Positions 11,941 to 23,336 of a DNA stretch of 64,000 nt are shown here, in pieces. The DNA lies in contig NW_004085974.1 in NCBI RefSeq assembly GCF_000220395.1, forward strand, positions 1 to 64,000, written 5' to 3'. The notes below the pieces were generated by a model. That model did no database searches and was not told the origin of the DNA. It saw nothing but the letters and a program-made list of their open reading frames with translations. The DNA is from Ichthyophthirius multifiliis. Its lineage: Eukaryota; Ciliophora; Oligohymenophorea; Hymenostomatida. The translations under genes were made by a program, and so were the position numbers. The stretch's first letter is position 1; each line of letters begins with the position of its first letter.

Positions 11941-14900
11941 ATTTATTTTTATTTTTTATAATAAATAATATTTTATTTATTTTATTGTTAAAAATCTTTA
12001 ATTTTTTTTTTTTTTTTTAATTATTTATAGATAATTTTTATTTTTAATAATTAAAAATAAATCATATTTATAAATAAATATTTATATATATGTATATATG
12101 TTTTTTTATATTAATAATTTATATATTAGAGAAATATATATTATCAATAGATATTATTTATAATATTAAAATAATTTTTAAATTGAAAAATTCAAAATCA
12201 ACAATAGTTAAAAATCTAGACAATATTATATTGCCATAAATAAACATAAAAATAAATAAATATATATATATTAGAAGATATATAAATATATTTATATGTA
12301 TATATATTTATAAAAATAATATATTATATTTATATATTAGTTATATTTATATATATCTTTACATATATATAATTTTATATTTTTAAAGACAATAATCATT
12401 TCAATTTATTTAATCCTTGAATAAATAACTTTATTAATACTTATTATAAAATCTAAATATTTTTATATTTTAATCAATGTTTCCATATAAATATATTGAT
12501 TTAAAGATATTTTTCACTAAAAGTACAAATAACTTTATTTTTATATAACTTTTATTATCCATTTAAATTTTTATATTACTATAAACCATCTTTTGTTTTT
12601 TTGTTACAAAAAATATACTTCTCTTATTTAAAATTATAGAAAATAAAATCTCCCTCTATAATAAACTAATGAATATTTACCTATAACATCAGATATTAAA
12701 TATCTAAAATAAAATGGAAATTACTTTTTGTAATATTTTAATGGATAATAAATATATAATTTTATAAGTAAAAACTATAAGATTGAATAAACTAGTATTC
12801 TTGTGTATAAACAAAAAGCCAAGTAATGTAGATAAATAATAGAAAATTTTAAAAGAATAATTAATTACTAACTATGAATAATATTTTTGTTTTTAAAGGT
12901 AAATTTAGTAAAAATATAATATTAAATATCCATATATAAATAAAATAAAAAGAAGCTTTTTTAAATATTCTATTAGGAATATATAAAAGAATTTTTTATA
13001 GAAAAAGGTAATATGTATATAAACTTCATCTATAAAATATTAAATTATATAGTCTAGTGATTTATAATTAATAAATATGTCGTGCTTTTCCTGTACTAGC
13101 AATTCTTATTTAATATTTAAATGACCAGTATTTAATTATATACATGAAAAATAAATATAAATTAAGTTTCTAAAAACAATCTATAAAGATTAAAAAACAT
13201 CCAAAAAAGAATAATAAAGCTTTGAAAAAATGAAAAATTACAAGTACATATATTTTTGTCCTTATAAATGAAGAAAAATTATAAGGAAATCAAAAAATCC
13301 CAAAGAAAAAGCATTTTATAAGCCCATAAAAATAAAACTCTTTTTATCTATAAAACTAAAGTCCTTTACTTTGTTAAAAAAAAACTAAATTTTTAATAAA
13401 AGACAGAAAAAAAACATTATATATTGATATAATTTGTTAAAAAAGTTTAAAAATAATACAGCCGGTTGTATATTTAACAATGAATCTATATAATAATTAT
13501 AAATAAAAGGGTACACTGAATTATTTTAATAAATAACTTTGATTGAATAGAAGTTATTATTTTAAATTGTAATCATGAATTTAAAAAATATATTGAATAA
13601 TAAGAAATATTTATAAAATTAAAAAGATAGTTTATTTATAAATTAAATGCATTTTTTTTAGTTCGTATTTTATAAAAAAGTCTAAGGGAGGGGGGAATAT
13701 TTAAAAAAAAACCTTACGTATTATATAATAAGAGTGTATTTTTTAAATTAATATAATTATTATTAAATTATTTTTTTCTTATGACAAATGAAGTAGTTTT
13801 TAATTTAAGATGACTGATAAGTAAAAAATATATTTTCTTTAATTTTGTTATAATAAACTATTTAATCATGAGACTATATTTTAAATAATGATATATAGAC
13901 TTATATTTGTTATAACAATTAAACTATTAATTCTAAGTTTATATAAAATAATAATATATAGAATTATTTAATTTTTGTTTTTATATATAAAACAAATAAT
14001 AAATATTTTTAAATTCACATTTTATAATAAAATTTTATTTATTTTTAAATATATTTCATATATAAATATAATTTTTATTTATTTTAAATTAAATATATAA
14101 TTTATTTTCATTTTTATTTAAAAAAAAAAAAATATTACATTAAATTTTTAATATAATCATTTTAAAAATAAAATTATATATAAATTAAGAATAATATAAA
14201 ATTTCTTTTATTAAAAAATTATATTATATATATTTATTATTGTATAACTTATAAATTTTATTAAATTTTAATTTAAATATAAGTATTTTATATATTATTA
14301 TATTTGAAATTTACAAAAAAAGTAAAATAAGAAAAAAAATATATATTTTTTGATAATCAAATAACTAATAATTATAAAACTTTAAAATTTTTTTTTTTTA
14401 AGAAAATTTTATTACCAGTTATATTAAAATGATTTATTAAAAAAAGATTATAAAAAAATACTATTTAATTGTTGTAAATTCTTTTAATTATAAATATATT
14501 TTTTTTTAAAAAAAAAAAATATTAAAAATAGTATCTAATTAAATTAATATTTATACAGTGGTGAAATGTTAAGAAATAGTATCTAATTTTAATATTTATA
14601 CATGATAATGAAAACACAAAAATATATAAAATTAATAGAAAAATTGTTATATATATAATAAAATAAAACAATATATATAAATATATAATAAAAAAATAAA
14701 CTATATATATTAATTTAATAATTTAATATTCAAATTTAACTATTTATTAAATTTATAAATAAATTATCCATAAGATTTATACTTTAAATTATTATTAATA
14801 TTATTCTTATTTATTTTTTTCTTTTATATTTTTATTATAGACACTATTAAATATATATTAAAATACTAAATTTATACAATTGTATTATTTTTTTATATAA

Positions 14901-14945
14901 ATAATAAAAAAAAGCATTTCATCAAAAATTATATACAAAAAAAAA
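11941..14945. other. Three-kilobase gene-poor interval
   Basis: Mostly AT-only. The part from about 12400 to 13700 has a more mixed composition and some open reading under the ciliate code (see separate entry), but nothing I can recognise. The rest (11941-12400 and 13740-14940) looks like plain spacer. A conspicuous isolated G-run (AGGGAGGGGGG) occurs near 13685. Confidence 0.5.
12715..13230 (+). CDS. Possible unrecognised gene or gene remnant
   Basis: From an ATG at 12715 an open frame gives MEITFCNILMDNKYIILQVK and continues to a plausible GT donor near 12898. After a short AT-rich intron ending in AG near 12978, a further frame yields segments such as AFPVLAILIQYLNDQYLIIY before a TGA near 13230. 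Composition is more protein-like than the flanks, but there are no known motifs and no second line of evidence. It could be a small membrane protein, a decayed gene, or chance. Treat as tentative. Confidence 0.25.
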
Positions 14946-15826
14946 ATGAATAACGAAATTTTACAAATAACAAAATAATAAATAAAAAATCAAATATTTT
15001 AAATAAGTCAAAATAATAAAATAAGTATAAAACACGTTTTAAATAAGCATTTTTAAAATGCAATTAATAATTATTTTTTAGAAGACTACGCTAGTTAACT
15101 TTTAAAAGATTAGATGTAGGTAAAAACTTTAAAATAAGTAAAGAAGTTAATAATACAAACCTTAAATCAAGAATGTGATAAAATATCAAAAAAACAACCA
15201 AAATATATACAATTAATTAATGCCTATAATCAAGCTCATAAAAATTTTAATACATTTGAACAATATTAGTAGTTATTATATGATATAATAATAAAACAAG
15301 AAGAAAACAAATACTAAGAATTTTCTAATGGATGGTTAAGAATTGTTTGGAAAAGAGCCATAGCCTTTTTTTATTACATTAATCTAAAGATTAAAAATTA
15401 TAGTCTATTTTTGAAATTTGGAATAATTTATATCCAAAAGATTAAATTTTTAAAAATAAAAAGGAAAACTTAAGGCATTTTTTAGGAAATCCAAGCCCTT
15501 CTAAAAAAATGAAACTATAAGAAAATACTTGTGTTTCTAGTTTGACTGAACATATTAACTTTTTTTTAGAAAATGACTATGTTTAGAAATAAAATAATAA
15601 TGAAAATATAGAATATTTTATACCTTTTGTATATACACGTCCATAGGAATAATAAAATTTAGAATTCTTAAAATTAAATTAATATTTTATAAGTAATAAT
15701 AACAAAAATGATACTGAACTTTTATATTAAAGTCCTATTTTATAATAATTTAATTAATATCCTACTAAAGATTAATATATATTTTAAGTTAATTAAGATT
15801 AAAATATAGATTATTATTTAAATTGA
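14946..15826 (+). CDS. Helical protein, possibly CID-like
   Basis: One long frame from the ATG at 14946 to TGA at 15824-15826, but the two halves are in different phases. They meet at a seven-T run (15366-15372), where one extra T would make a single protein of about 293 residues. The joined region reads GWLRIVWKRAIAFF, then LHQSKDQKLQSIFEIWNNLY. A helix followed by a KLxxIFxIWN motif recalls the end of CID/RPR domains (RNA polymerase II CTD-interacting, as in Pcf11 and RPRD proteins). The match is weak and rests on eye alone. The C-terminal third is Asn/Gln-rich. Without the frame correction the protein would end early, after LLKK. Function not established. Confidence 0.5.
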
Positions 15827-16244
15827 TGATATTTTTTTTCTTTTCTTTTTCTTATGTTTTAAATACAAAGAAATTTCTTTTGTTTTAAAGTATTATTTAT
15901 TAATTTAATTATAAATTTTATTTTTTATATATATTTTGTTTTATATATTATTTTCTTTTATAAAAACATGTTTAAAAAAAAGATAATTTTTTATTTTATT
16001 TATTTTTATTAAAAAAAGATATAAAATTATATAAATATTATTATATTATATTATAAATAAATATTATTATATAACAAAAATATTTGTTTATTTAAAAAAA
16101 TATACATAAATTTTAATAACTAAAAATAAAAACATAAATATAATAAATAATTCAGTTTAAACAAAAAGAAAAAAAAAAAACACATAAAAATATTATTTAC
16201 GACATTAATTAATTTATTTATATATTAAAGAATAAAAGAGAAAA
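15827..16244. other. Convergent intergenic spacer
   Basis: AT-only sequence between the ends of a plus-strand and a minus-strand gene. No feature seen apart from short T-rich and TA runs. Confidence 0.6.
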
Positions 16245-17404
16245 TCATAACATTTAAATCACTTAAGAAGCTGGGTTTATTTAAGATATTCTATTATTAT
16301 TTCTAATTCTATATTCATCAATAGGTTAACTCATCTTTTTTTAATTAAATAATTTCTTCATCTTATTCACATTATAACTTCGTATAATGTATGCCTTTTC
16401 AATACTCGTGAATTTACTTTTTTTCAAAAAATTATCTTAAATCCAAAATTGGAATGAATTTAAAATTGCTGGAATAAAAACCATAACAATAATTAATTTT
16501 AATTATGGGTATTTATCAAGTCTTTATTTTAATATTATTTATTTATTTTTTTAAAGAAAAAAAAGTGTTACCCATTAAATAAGAATTAACCTAGCTTTTA
16601 TAAAAATGAAGAAAAAAAATAAGAAATAATATACAAAATCGATTTAGAAACACTAACAATAAAACTCCAAACAAAAAGTTATAAAATCCATATAGTATAT
16701 TAGATTTTTACAATAGGTTTTAAAAGACTAAAGTTTTCTAAATTTTCTATATATCCGTTTTTTTTATTTATACTCATTTGTTCACCTGGAGTAATTATTT
16801 AAAAATAGTTTCCAGTTTTGAATTTCTTATTTTATTTGTTTGTTTGTTTTTTTTTTTTAAAAAAAAAAAAAATATAATTTTTTTTATTTAATAAATAATT
16901 TTTTTACAACTAAATTAAATCTGTCAAATAAACCTTCAACTATATTCAAAATAATAAAACAAAAAAGCACGCCTAGTGTAGTATCTAAAAATATCGTCAC
17001 AAAATACCTGTTTTTTTATATAAATATATATAATAATATAAAAATAAACCATGTACAAGGATCATCAGATGATTATTTACTTAAAATAACCGCCAAAATA
17101 ACATTTAACATATGTGCAAGTAAAGCTGATACACCTTATTTTGAAGTATCCTTTTTTAGTTTAATATATAAATATCTTTTATTTTTAATTATTTTACTAA
17201 TGCCCATATTTTCCATTAACGTTTGGGTTTTTCTGTATATCTTTTATCTATATATATAATATATAGCTTTTTTTTTAATTAATTAAAATTATATTTAATA
17301 TACATATTAGGACTAGGAAAGATAATATTCCTAATAGTATTTAAAGGATAAATCCTTAAAAATCTAAAATTTCACAATTTAGTTTATTATTTTATTCGTT
17401 TCAT
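16245..17404 (-). CDS. STIMATE: STIMATE/TMEM110-like membrane protein
   Basis: A spliced minus-strand gene whose exons together track the STIMATE (TMEM110) family. In order: a hydrophobic first segment (LQILLGILSFLVLICIL), then KPKRQWKIWALDTSKQGVSA with the family hallmark W-x-LDTSKQ, a second membrane segment (LLAHMLNVILAVILS), SSDDPCTW, then FLDTTLGVLFCFIILNIVEG. Next come further membrane segments (IWILQLFVWSFIVSVSKSIL) and LKLIIVMVFIPAILNSFQFW-IQDNFLKK, before a basic cytosolic tail. The human protein is an ER membrane protein that regulates store-operated calcium entry through STIM; whether the ciliate protein does so is unknown. The donor before LDTSKQ and the donor inside the DPCTW codon both splice in phase. 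The first exon and start (ATG at 17404) are uncertain by one frame. The tail contains a match to loxP (separate entry). Confidence 0.8.
16374..16394 (+). other. 21-base identity to loxP half-site plus spacer
   Basis: The 13-base arm ATAACTTCGTATA is followed directly by the wild-type spacer ATGTATGC, exactly as in phage P1 loxP. The right-hand arm is absent (the next bases are CTTTTC). The match lies in the coding tail of the STIMATE-like gene, where it reads in frame on the minus strand as AYIIRSY. It is either a chance coding match, which is very unlikely by base composition, or a leftover of a loxP-containing mate-pair library linker. Confidence 0.75.
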
Positions 17405-17930
17405 TTATATAAATTTAAATGACTAGAAAAAAAGAAAAAAATAATTATATATTAAATATTTTTAAATTAATTAATAAATATATAATATATAAATAAATAT
17501 ATATATTAAATGTATCAATTATATATAATTTTATTAATAAAAAAAAAAAATACACCATAATTTTCGAAAACAATTTTTTACTTACCAAATATTATATAAT
17601 AATTAATTATTAATAATTATAGTTAAAGTTTTTCTAAAATGATGATAAAAATCATTTGAGATGAATTATGTGCATACTGAACCCATGCACATATATAATT
17701 CATTCGATGACTAATTTACAATCGTCTGATTTTCAATAATAGAAACAAATATTTTTATATAAAAAATATTAAACAAACATATATATATATATATAAATAT
17801 ATATATATATATTTATTTTATTTATATATATTATATAATAATAATAAATTTTTATATATATTTTTATTTTTTATTATTTTACATATAGTTTTTATTATAA
17901 TAAAAAAAATTCTACAAATAATAATAATTT
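17405..17930. other. Intergenic with one structured element
   Basis: AT-rich spacer between the start of the STIMATE-like gene and the end of the polyglutamine gene. Apart from the candidate snoRNA at 17634-17735 it is simple sequence, including (TA)n near 17778-17812. Confidence 0.6.
17634..17735 (+). ncRNA. Candidate box C/D small nucleolar RNA
   Basis: Within AT-only spacer lies a 100-base island of mixed composition with all four boxes in order. Box C is ATGATGA (17639-17645). Box D' is CTGA (17677-17680). A C'-like GATGA lies within TCGATGACT (17704-17712). Box D is TCTGA (17725-17729). Between C and C' there is a strong hairpin: ATGAATT and GTGCAT (17661-17675) pair with ATGCAC and AATTCAT (17685-17703). 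C/D snoRNAs guide 2'-O-methylation or rRNA processing. The terminal stem that normally joins C and D is weak here. The target is not identified. Confidence 0.5.
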
Positions 17931-20285
17931 TCAATCTTAAATTTTTATAAATTAAAAATAATTTGGATCATGTAAAGCTCTTTATAATGTAAATCTATAA
18001 GTTAAAAGCGCTTTCGTATTTTTTATTTTTTTTGAGGAATAAATATATTAAAGACAATTTTCTCTAAAAAACTTAAAGGACATAATTCTAAAGACCTTAT
18101 TAAAAGTCTTTAATTTTTAATCATATTCATTAGGCAGCCATAAATCTCTCAATTCTTTAATTGTAGTAATTTTCGTTTTTAAATTATTCAAAAAATCTTC
18201 ATATTCAACAATATCATAATAGTTTCCAAGTAATTATTTTACTTATATATTATTTTTTTGAATGTAGTTTATTATAGCTTTTGAGTAATTTTTTGGAATG
18301 TTTTTTGTTTCATTCATTTATTTTTTACAAAATTAAGATCTTTTACTTTTCATGCTCATCTATGACTTTTAATCTTCTGTTTTTAAGTTTAATTCTAATT
18401 CGCAAGATTCCATAATTATTTTTTTCATTTCAAGTTGATTAATTCCATTAAATCTTTCATTTTTAAGACTTTTGTTTTAGTCGAATTCTTATTGGTGTTG
18501 TAATTAGTATTTTTTAATTAACATCTATTATTCTTATTATTATTTCTATTATAAATAAAACTATTTTTTTTAAGCTATAGCAAGTAATTCTTATTATTAT
18601 TAAAAATTATCAAATTTATTAATATTTTAAAATCCTTAATAATTAATAAACTATTAACTCGGATATTAATTTATTTGTTATAATGGCTATAGTTATTATT
18701 ACTACTATTATTATTGCTATAATTATTACTGTTACTATTATTACTACGAATACTATTATTATTATAATAACTATTATTACTATTATTACTATTATTACTG
18801 TTATTATTACTATTATTACTATTACTATTATTACTATTATTACTATTACTATTATTACTATTATTACTATTATTATTACTATTACTACTATTATTACTAT
18901 TATTATTATTATTGCTATTATGATTATGATTATGATTACGATTACGACTATTATTATTATTATGGCTATTACTATTATTATTACGGTTACTATTATTATT
19001 ATTACGATTATTACTATTATTATGGTTATTTTTATTAAGGTTATTACTATTATTGTTAAGGTTATGGCTATTATTATTAATATTAAAAGTTATTTTATTA
19101 ATATAATGATTGTTATTACTATTATTATTATTATTATTAATATAGTTATTATTTTAAAATAATATCTTTTTGTTAATTTTCTTATTGTTATTTATGAATA
19201 TCTAATAATAACTATTATTTTTATTATTATTCCAATTTTTATTTAATTTGACTATCAATATTTCTTTAAAATGTTAATTAATTAAGTAGACTCTATTACT
19301 ATTATTATTATTATTATTACTATTACTATTATTATTATTATTACTATTATGATTAAGATTATGATTATTATTGTTATTCAACCATGAGTTTTTACAAATA
19401 TTATTATTCGTAGTCCTATCTTTGCTTTTATTATTATTATTTTTAAATTTCATAAAGTTATTCTTTTTATCTATTGTATATTTAATCAAGTTAATTTTTT
19501 TTTTTATTAATAAGAATTTGTTTTTTATTTATTAATTATTCCTTAACTCAATTATTTTTCAGCCTAATTTTAATATATTTATTAATTTTTATTACCAAAT
19601 TAATATAAATTTGAATATTATTAAATATTATTATTTTCTAATTATTATAAAAAAGCCTTCGTTGAATCAAAACCCTAAATACCTTAGTTTTATGTATATT
19701 ATTCCAAATTTAATATCTTTAATTAATCCTTTATTTATATTTGATAAAATATATAAATATATAATTATTTACTTCGGCCAGATTAAAATTCTATACATAA
19801 GGATTATTATTAAAATTAGGTAAATTCTAAATATTTTATTAACTAGTCTTCGTTTAGTCTATTTAATTAATAGAAATCTAATTTAAAAACTTTTGTTCGA
19901 ATTCATTAAGGTCTTTTTGAGCTTGGTTATCCAGTTATTATTTTTTTTGTTATAAAATATTTATATCTTCTATTCCATTTTCAATTTAAAAATTATTGTT
20001 ATTATTCGGAATAATATTAATATTTTAAACACTTTATTAATTATTTATTACTTATTATGAAGCCGTAGCAAAATTCAAAAAAATATTGTTTTTGCTATTT
20101 AGAGTTGTATCGCATCTTCCAGTTATAGGCGAATTCTAATAGTTTGTAAAAAGCTGTAAATTTAAAGGAGAATTAAGAGTACAATTTTATAAATTATCCT
20201 GTAAAATATTATTATACCCATCTATGATTTATATGTAATTCTTGCTATCTATATTTTATGGAGAATTTTCAGTTTGATAAAACAT
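17931..20285 (-). CDS. Polyglutamine-rich protein with conserved helical C-terminus
   Basis: Minus strand, exons 19773-20285 and 17931-19728, separated by a 44-base intron. The N-terminal part begins MFYQTENSPQNIDSKNYIQI. The middle (about 18540-19465) is a long polyglutamine region written almost wholly in TAA and TAG, broken by islands such as SLLNQLTFQRNIDSQIKQKL and QQLLLDIHKQQQENQQKDII. The last 170 residues are ordinary globular sequence: NIPKNYSKAIINYIQKNNIQ, VEYEDFLNNLKTKITTIKEL, RDLWLPNEYDQ, FNKVFRIMSFKFFRENCLQY, LLTYRFTLQRALHDPNYF. I cannot name this domain. One frame slip sits in an 11-T run (19495-19505, plus strand), where one base fewer (or two more) restores a continuous protein. 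The polyasparagine frames on both strands of this region are shadows. Confidence 0.75.
18683..19465 (-). repeat. CAA-free polyglutamine tract made of TAA/TAG codons
   Basis: About 260 codons, most of them TAA or TAG on the minus strand, read as Gln. Interspersed Ser and Pro (TCA, TCG, CCA, CCG) give QS and QP repeats. On the plus strand the same DNA is an ATT/ACT-type trinucleotide repeat. It is both a coding polyQ tract and a candidate site of length variation. Confidence 0.85.
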
Positions 20286-21596
20286 ACCTTATTAAAATTA
20301 AAATTATATTACTTTTTTACTTGTTTTTTAAATAGTATTATTATAAAAAGTTAAAGAAAAATGATTATATATATATAATTTAAATTTTGTAGGATGATAT
20401 TAAAGAAAAAATAAATAAATATACAGATATATATATAAATATATATGTATATATATAAAAAAAATATATATAAATTTATTTAATCATATATATATACAAC
20501 AAGTATTATATAAATAATTAAAATTAATTTAATCATATATATATTTTAAATTTTTTTTATTTCTTTGTAATTAAGATTTTATATATTTTTGTTTATATAA
20601 TATAATTTTTTTATATTTAATTTTTTTTTAATTTAATATTAATGTTATTCATATTTTATTATTTATTTAATGTTTTTAATTTAATTTAAATATTTATTTT
20701 TAATTAAATTATAAATCTATAATTTTATATTTAAAAATTAACCATTTATATTAATTTATATAAAATTTTGAAGATAAGATTTATTTTATTGTTAAAAGAT
20801 AATTTTATTAATAAAATCATTAAAAATTATATAAAATAATATATATAGATTTTTATATTATTAAATAAACTTCTTTCAATATAAATTAATAATATTAAAT
20901 TAAAAATATAAAAAAAAATTATTTTTAATTAATAATAAAAAAAAAAAAAAAAAAATAACATATAAATTATATAATAAAATAATTAGAAATTATTATTTAA
21001 TTATATATTTTTTAAAAAAATAAATAATATAATTAAAAATTAAAATATTTTATTTTAATTATGAACAATATATATATATATATATATTTTATATATAGTA
21101 TGTTTAAATATTGTTTCAAATTAAAAATAACAAAATTTTATATTTTCATATTTTTTTTATATAAAATATTGTTTTTATATTATTAAATTTATTTTCTAAA
21201 AATAAATAAAAAAATTATTTTAAAAATATAAATTATAAATTTCTAAATTTTTATATATAATAATAATAAATTAAAAATATATAAATAAATTAAATTCTTT
21301 TTTTTTTTTTTTTTTTTTCTAAAAATCTATAATTTATCTTTGAAATATTAAAATATAAAATTAATTTATATATAGATATATAAAAATAATAATTATAAAA
21401 TAAAACAAAAAATTTATATTAAATATGTAATTATACATTATGCTTTTTCTTTTCTTTTTTTTTCTCTCTAAATAAATAGACTTTAAATTAAATTTTTTAT
21501 AAAATTATTATTTCGCATTAGTGATAAATTATCTAATATTTTTTATTTACAAAAAAAAAAAAAAAAAAAAATATTAGTTAATAATATTATAAAAAA
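20286..21596. other. Divergent intergenic spacer
   Basis: AT-only DNA between the polyQ gene and the second VPS9 gene, which are divergently transcribed. It contains several A or T homopolymers, for example near 20937-20956 and 21297-21318. No gene visible. Confidence 0.65.
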
Positions 21597-23336
21597 ATGG
21601 GATAAAATAACTAAAAACATTATGATAAATAAACATTATAAATACAAAAAAAAATAAAAATATATTAAAAAGAATAAATATAATTTTTAAATAAATTCAA
21701 AACCGAGAATTTAATTGATTAAAATATATCATTTTCTTTTAATTAAGTACAAAAAATTTACATTTACATATTAAATATACTAAATTTACATAAAAAAAAG
21801 TGTTTTGAATACTTAATATTTTCAATTGATAATCTTATTTAACAAAATGAATATGATAATACTGAATGGATGAATTAAATAAAAATTACTTTATAAAGCA
21901 ATAAAATATAGATAAATGAATTAATTTATCAATAAAGATGTGACTAAGAAGAATTTTTAATTTTTTTAAGTAAAGATATATAAATATATATATTATATAC
22001 ATATCTTATTTTTTTTATAGATAATTTAAAAAATAAGGTTAATATTTTTCTATTAAAGAAAAATAATAATTTAATAAAAAAAATTGATTATTCATAAGTC
22101 CCTTTTAAAAAAAAATTATTAAGGGTTTCTAGTTTCGATAAATTATTAAATTATATAGATGAGTTATAGTAATAATAGAGACAAGAAAATTAAAAAAATA
22201 TGCTCTAAAATTCATATATTGAATATAAATAAAATAAAGAATAATACTCAAGATCTCAAATAAGAATAGAAGAAGTTGATTAATAAGATATAATTTAATA
22301 GAAAATATACTATTATAAAAAATAAATAATAATCTTTATATAAGAAAAAATATGTCAGTCTTAATATAATTTATTAGGTTTTTTCTTAATTTTATTTTTG
22401 AAATAATTTTGTAAATACTATATGAGTATTAAAGTCGAACAGTAAATATAATCTGAAATCTTACGTTTAGAAAAAAACAAATTTAATTTTTTTTAAAATA
22501 ATAATATATAAATTTAACCTATTAAGCTTTTTTATAAATAGCTTTAATAATTCATTATAATATATAGAAATTTTCTAAAGGTTTACTTTAATTTTTAATA
22601 AATTACTTAATAATTTACATACCTAAAATACATTACAGATGATATATTATGGAATTTCATTATCAATTTAATTTTTAAAGATTAACTTTTCTTTTCCTAA
22701 TAGGCCTTGAATTTATATACTATTTAATTAAATTTTAATACAAGAATAAACCAACTTTAAACAAATAAATTAGCTTAATATAAATTCTTAAGCCTAAAAA
22801 ACAAAGATATATAATTCTTTTAAGTCAAAGAAAAGTACACTTTATAAGTAAATGATAATAATAAATAATAAGGAGATATTATATTGTAAAAAAACATTGA
22901 ATATCATGAAGATGAAAAAACTGATATATCTAAAAGTTAGAGCAAAAATATAATTTATTATAAATCTATAAAATATTTATAAAAAGTACAATTTGTAAAA
23001 AGTCCAATTTAAAAGCTTAAGTTTATTTTAAAATCTTTTTAGAATATTAAAATTACGGTTTAGGAATTTTATTAAAACGAGAATTCGAATGTCTCGGCTG
23101 AAGATTTAATGGATATTGGGGTTTACATTTTAGTTAAATCTTAGTAGTATTAAATTAATAAAGATATTATATTTATATAAAGTTGTTTGAATTAAAATAT
23201 GCTTAATAATTAAGAAATCGGATATTATTTGTAAGTTCTTTAAAATTGCTATTATTATATCATTAGCTAATCCTTTTTGGATGAAAGCTTTGATAATAAG
23301 TCTTTACTTTAAGAAAAAGTTAAAAGATCATAATGA
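21597..23336 (+). CDS. VPS9-domain protein, second copy
   Basis: Opens at ATG 21597 and runs in one frame to TGA at 23334-23336 (580 codons). A segment at 21970-22020 has GT...AG ends and is very probably a 51-base intron; being a multiple of three without TGA, it does not break the frame. Without it the protein is 562 residues. The N-terminal half is basic and Lys/Asn-rich and unrecognised. The C-terminal part is a diverged VPS9 domain: NVSAEDLMDIGVYILVKSQQ, then IFIQSCLNQNMLNNQEIGYY followed by LQVLQNCYYYII. The GYYLxxL catalytic-loop pattern is kept, while the usual DDxLP is EDLMD. It probably activates Rab5-type GTPases. It is not a recent duplicate of the VPS9 gene at 5649-7838. Confidence 0.7.

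Noticed and set aside
16374-16394. A functional loxP recombination site or engineered insertion
   Set aside because: The second 13-base arm is missing and no vector sequence flanks it, so it could not recombine as loxP.
17634-17735. Telomerase RNA (because of ACCC in the hairpin loop)
   Set aside because: There is no full template complementary to the telomere repeat (about 1.5 repeats of CCCCAA are required) and no ciliate telomerase-RNA layout.
18683-19162. Plus-strand frame of Ile/Thr repeats
   Set aside because: It is the complement of the minus-strand polyglutamine tract and has no protein-like sequence outside the repeat.
19274-19489. Minus-strand polyasparagine frame
   Set aside because: One of the shifted frames of the same repeat. 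The TAA/TAG frame joins conserved, non-repetitive sequence on its C-terminal side; this one does not.
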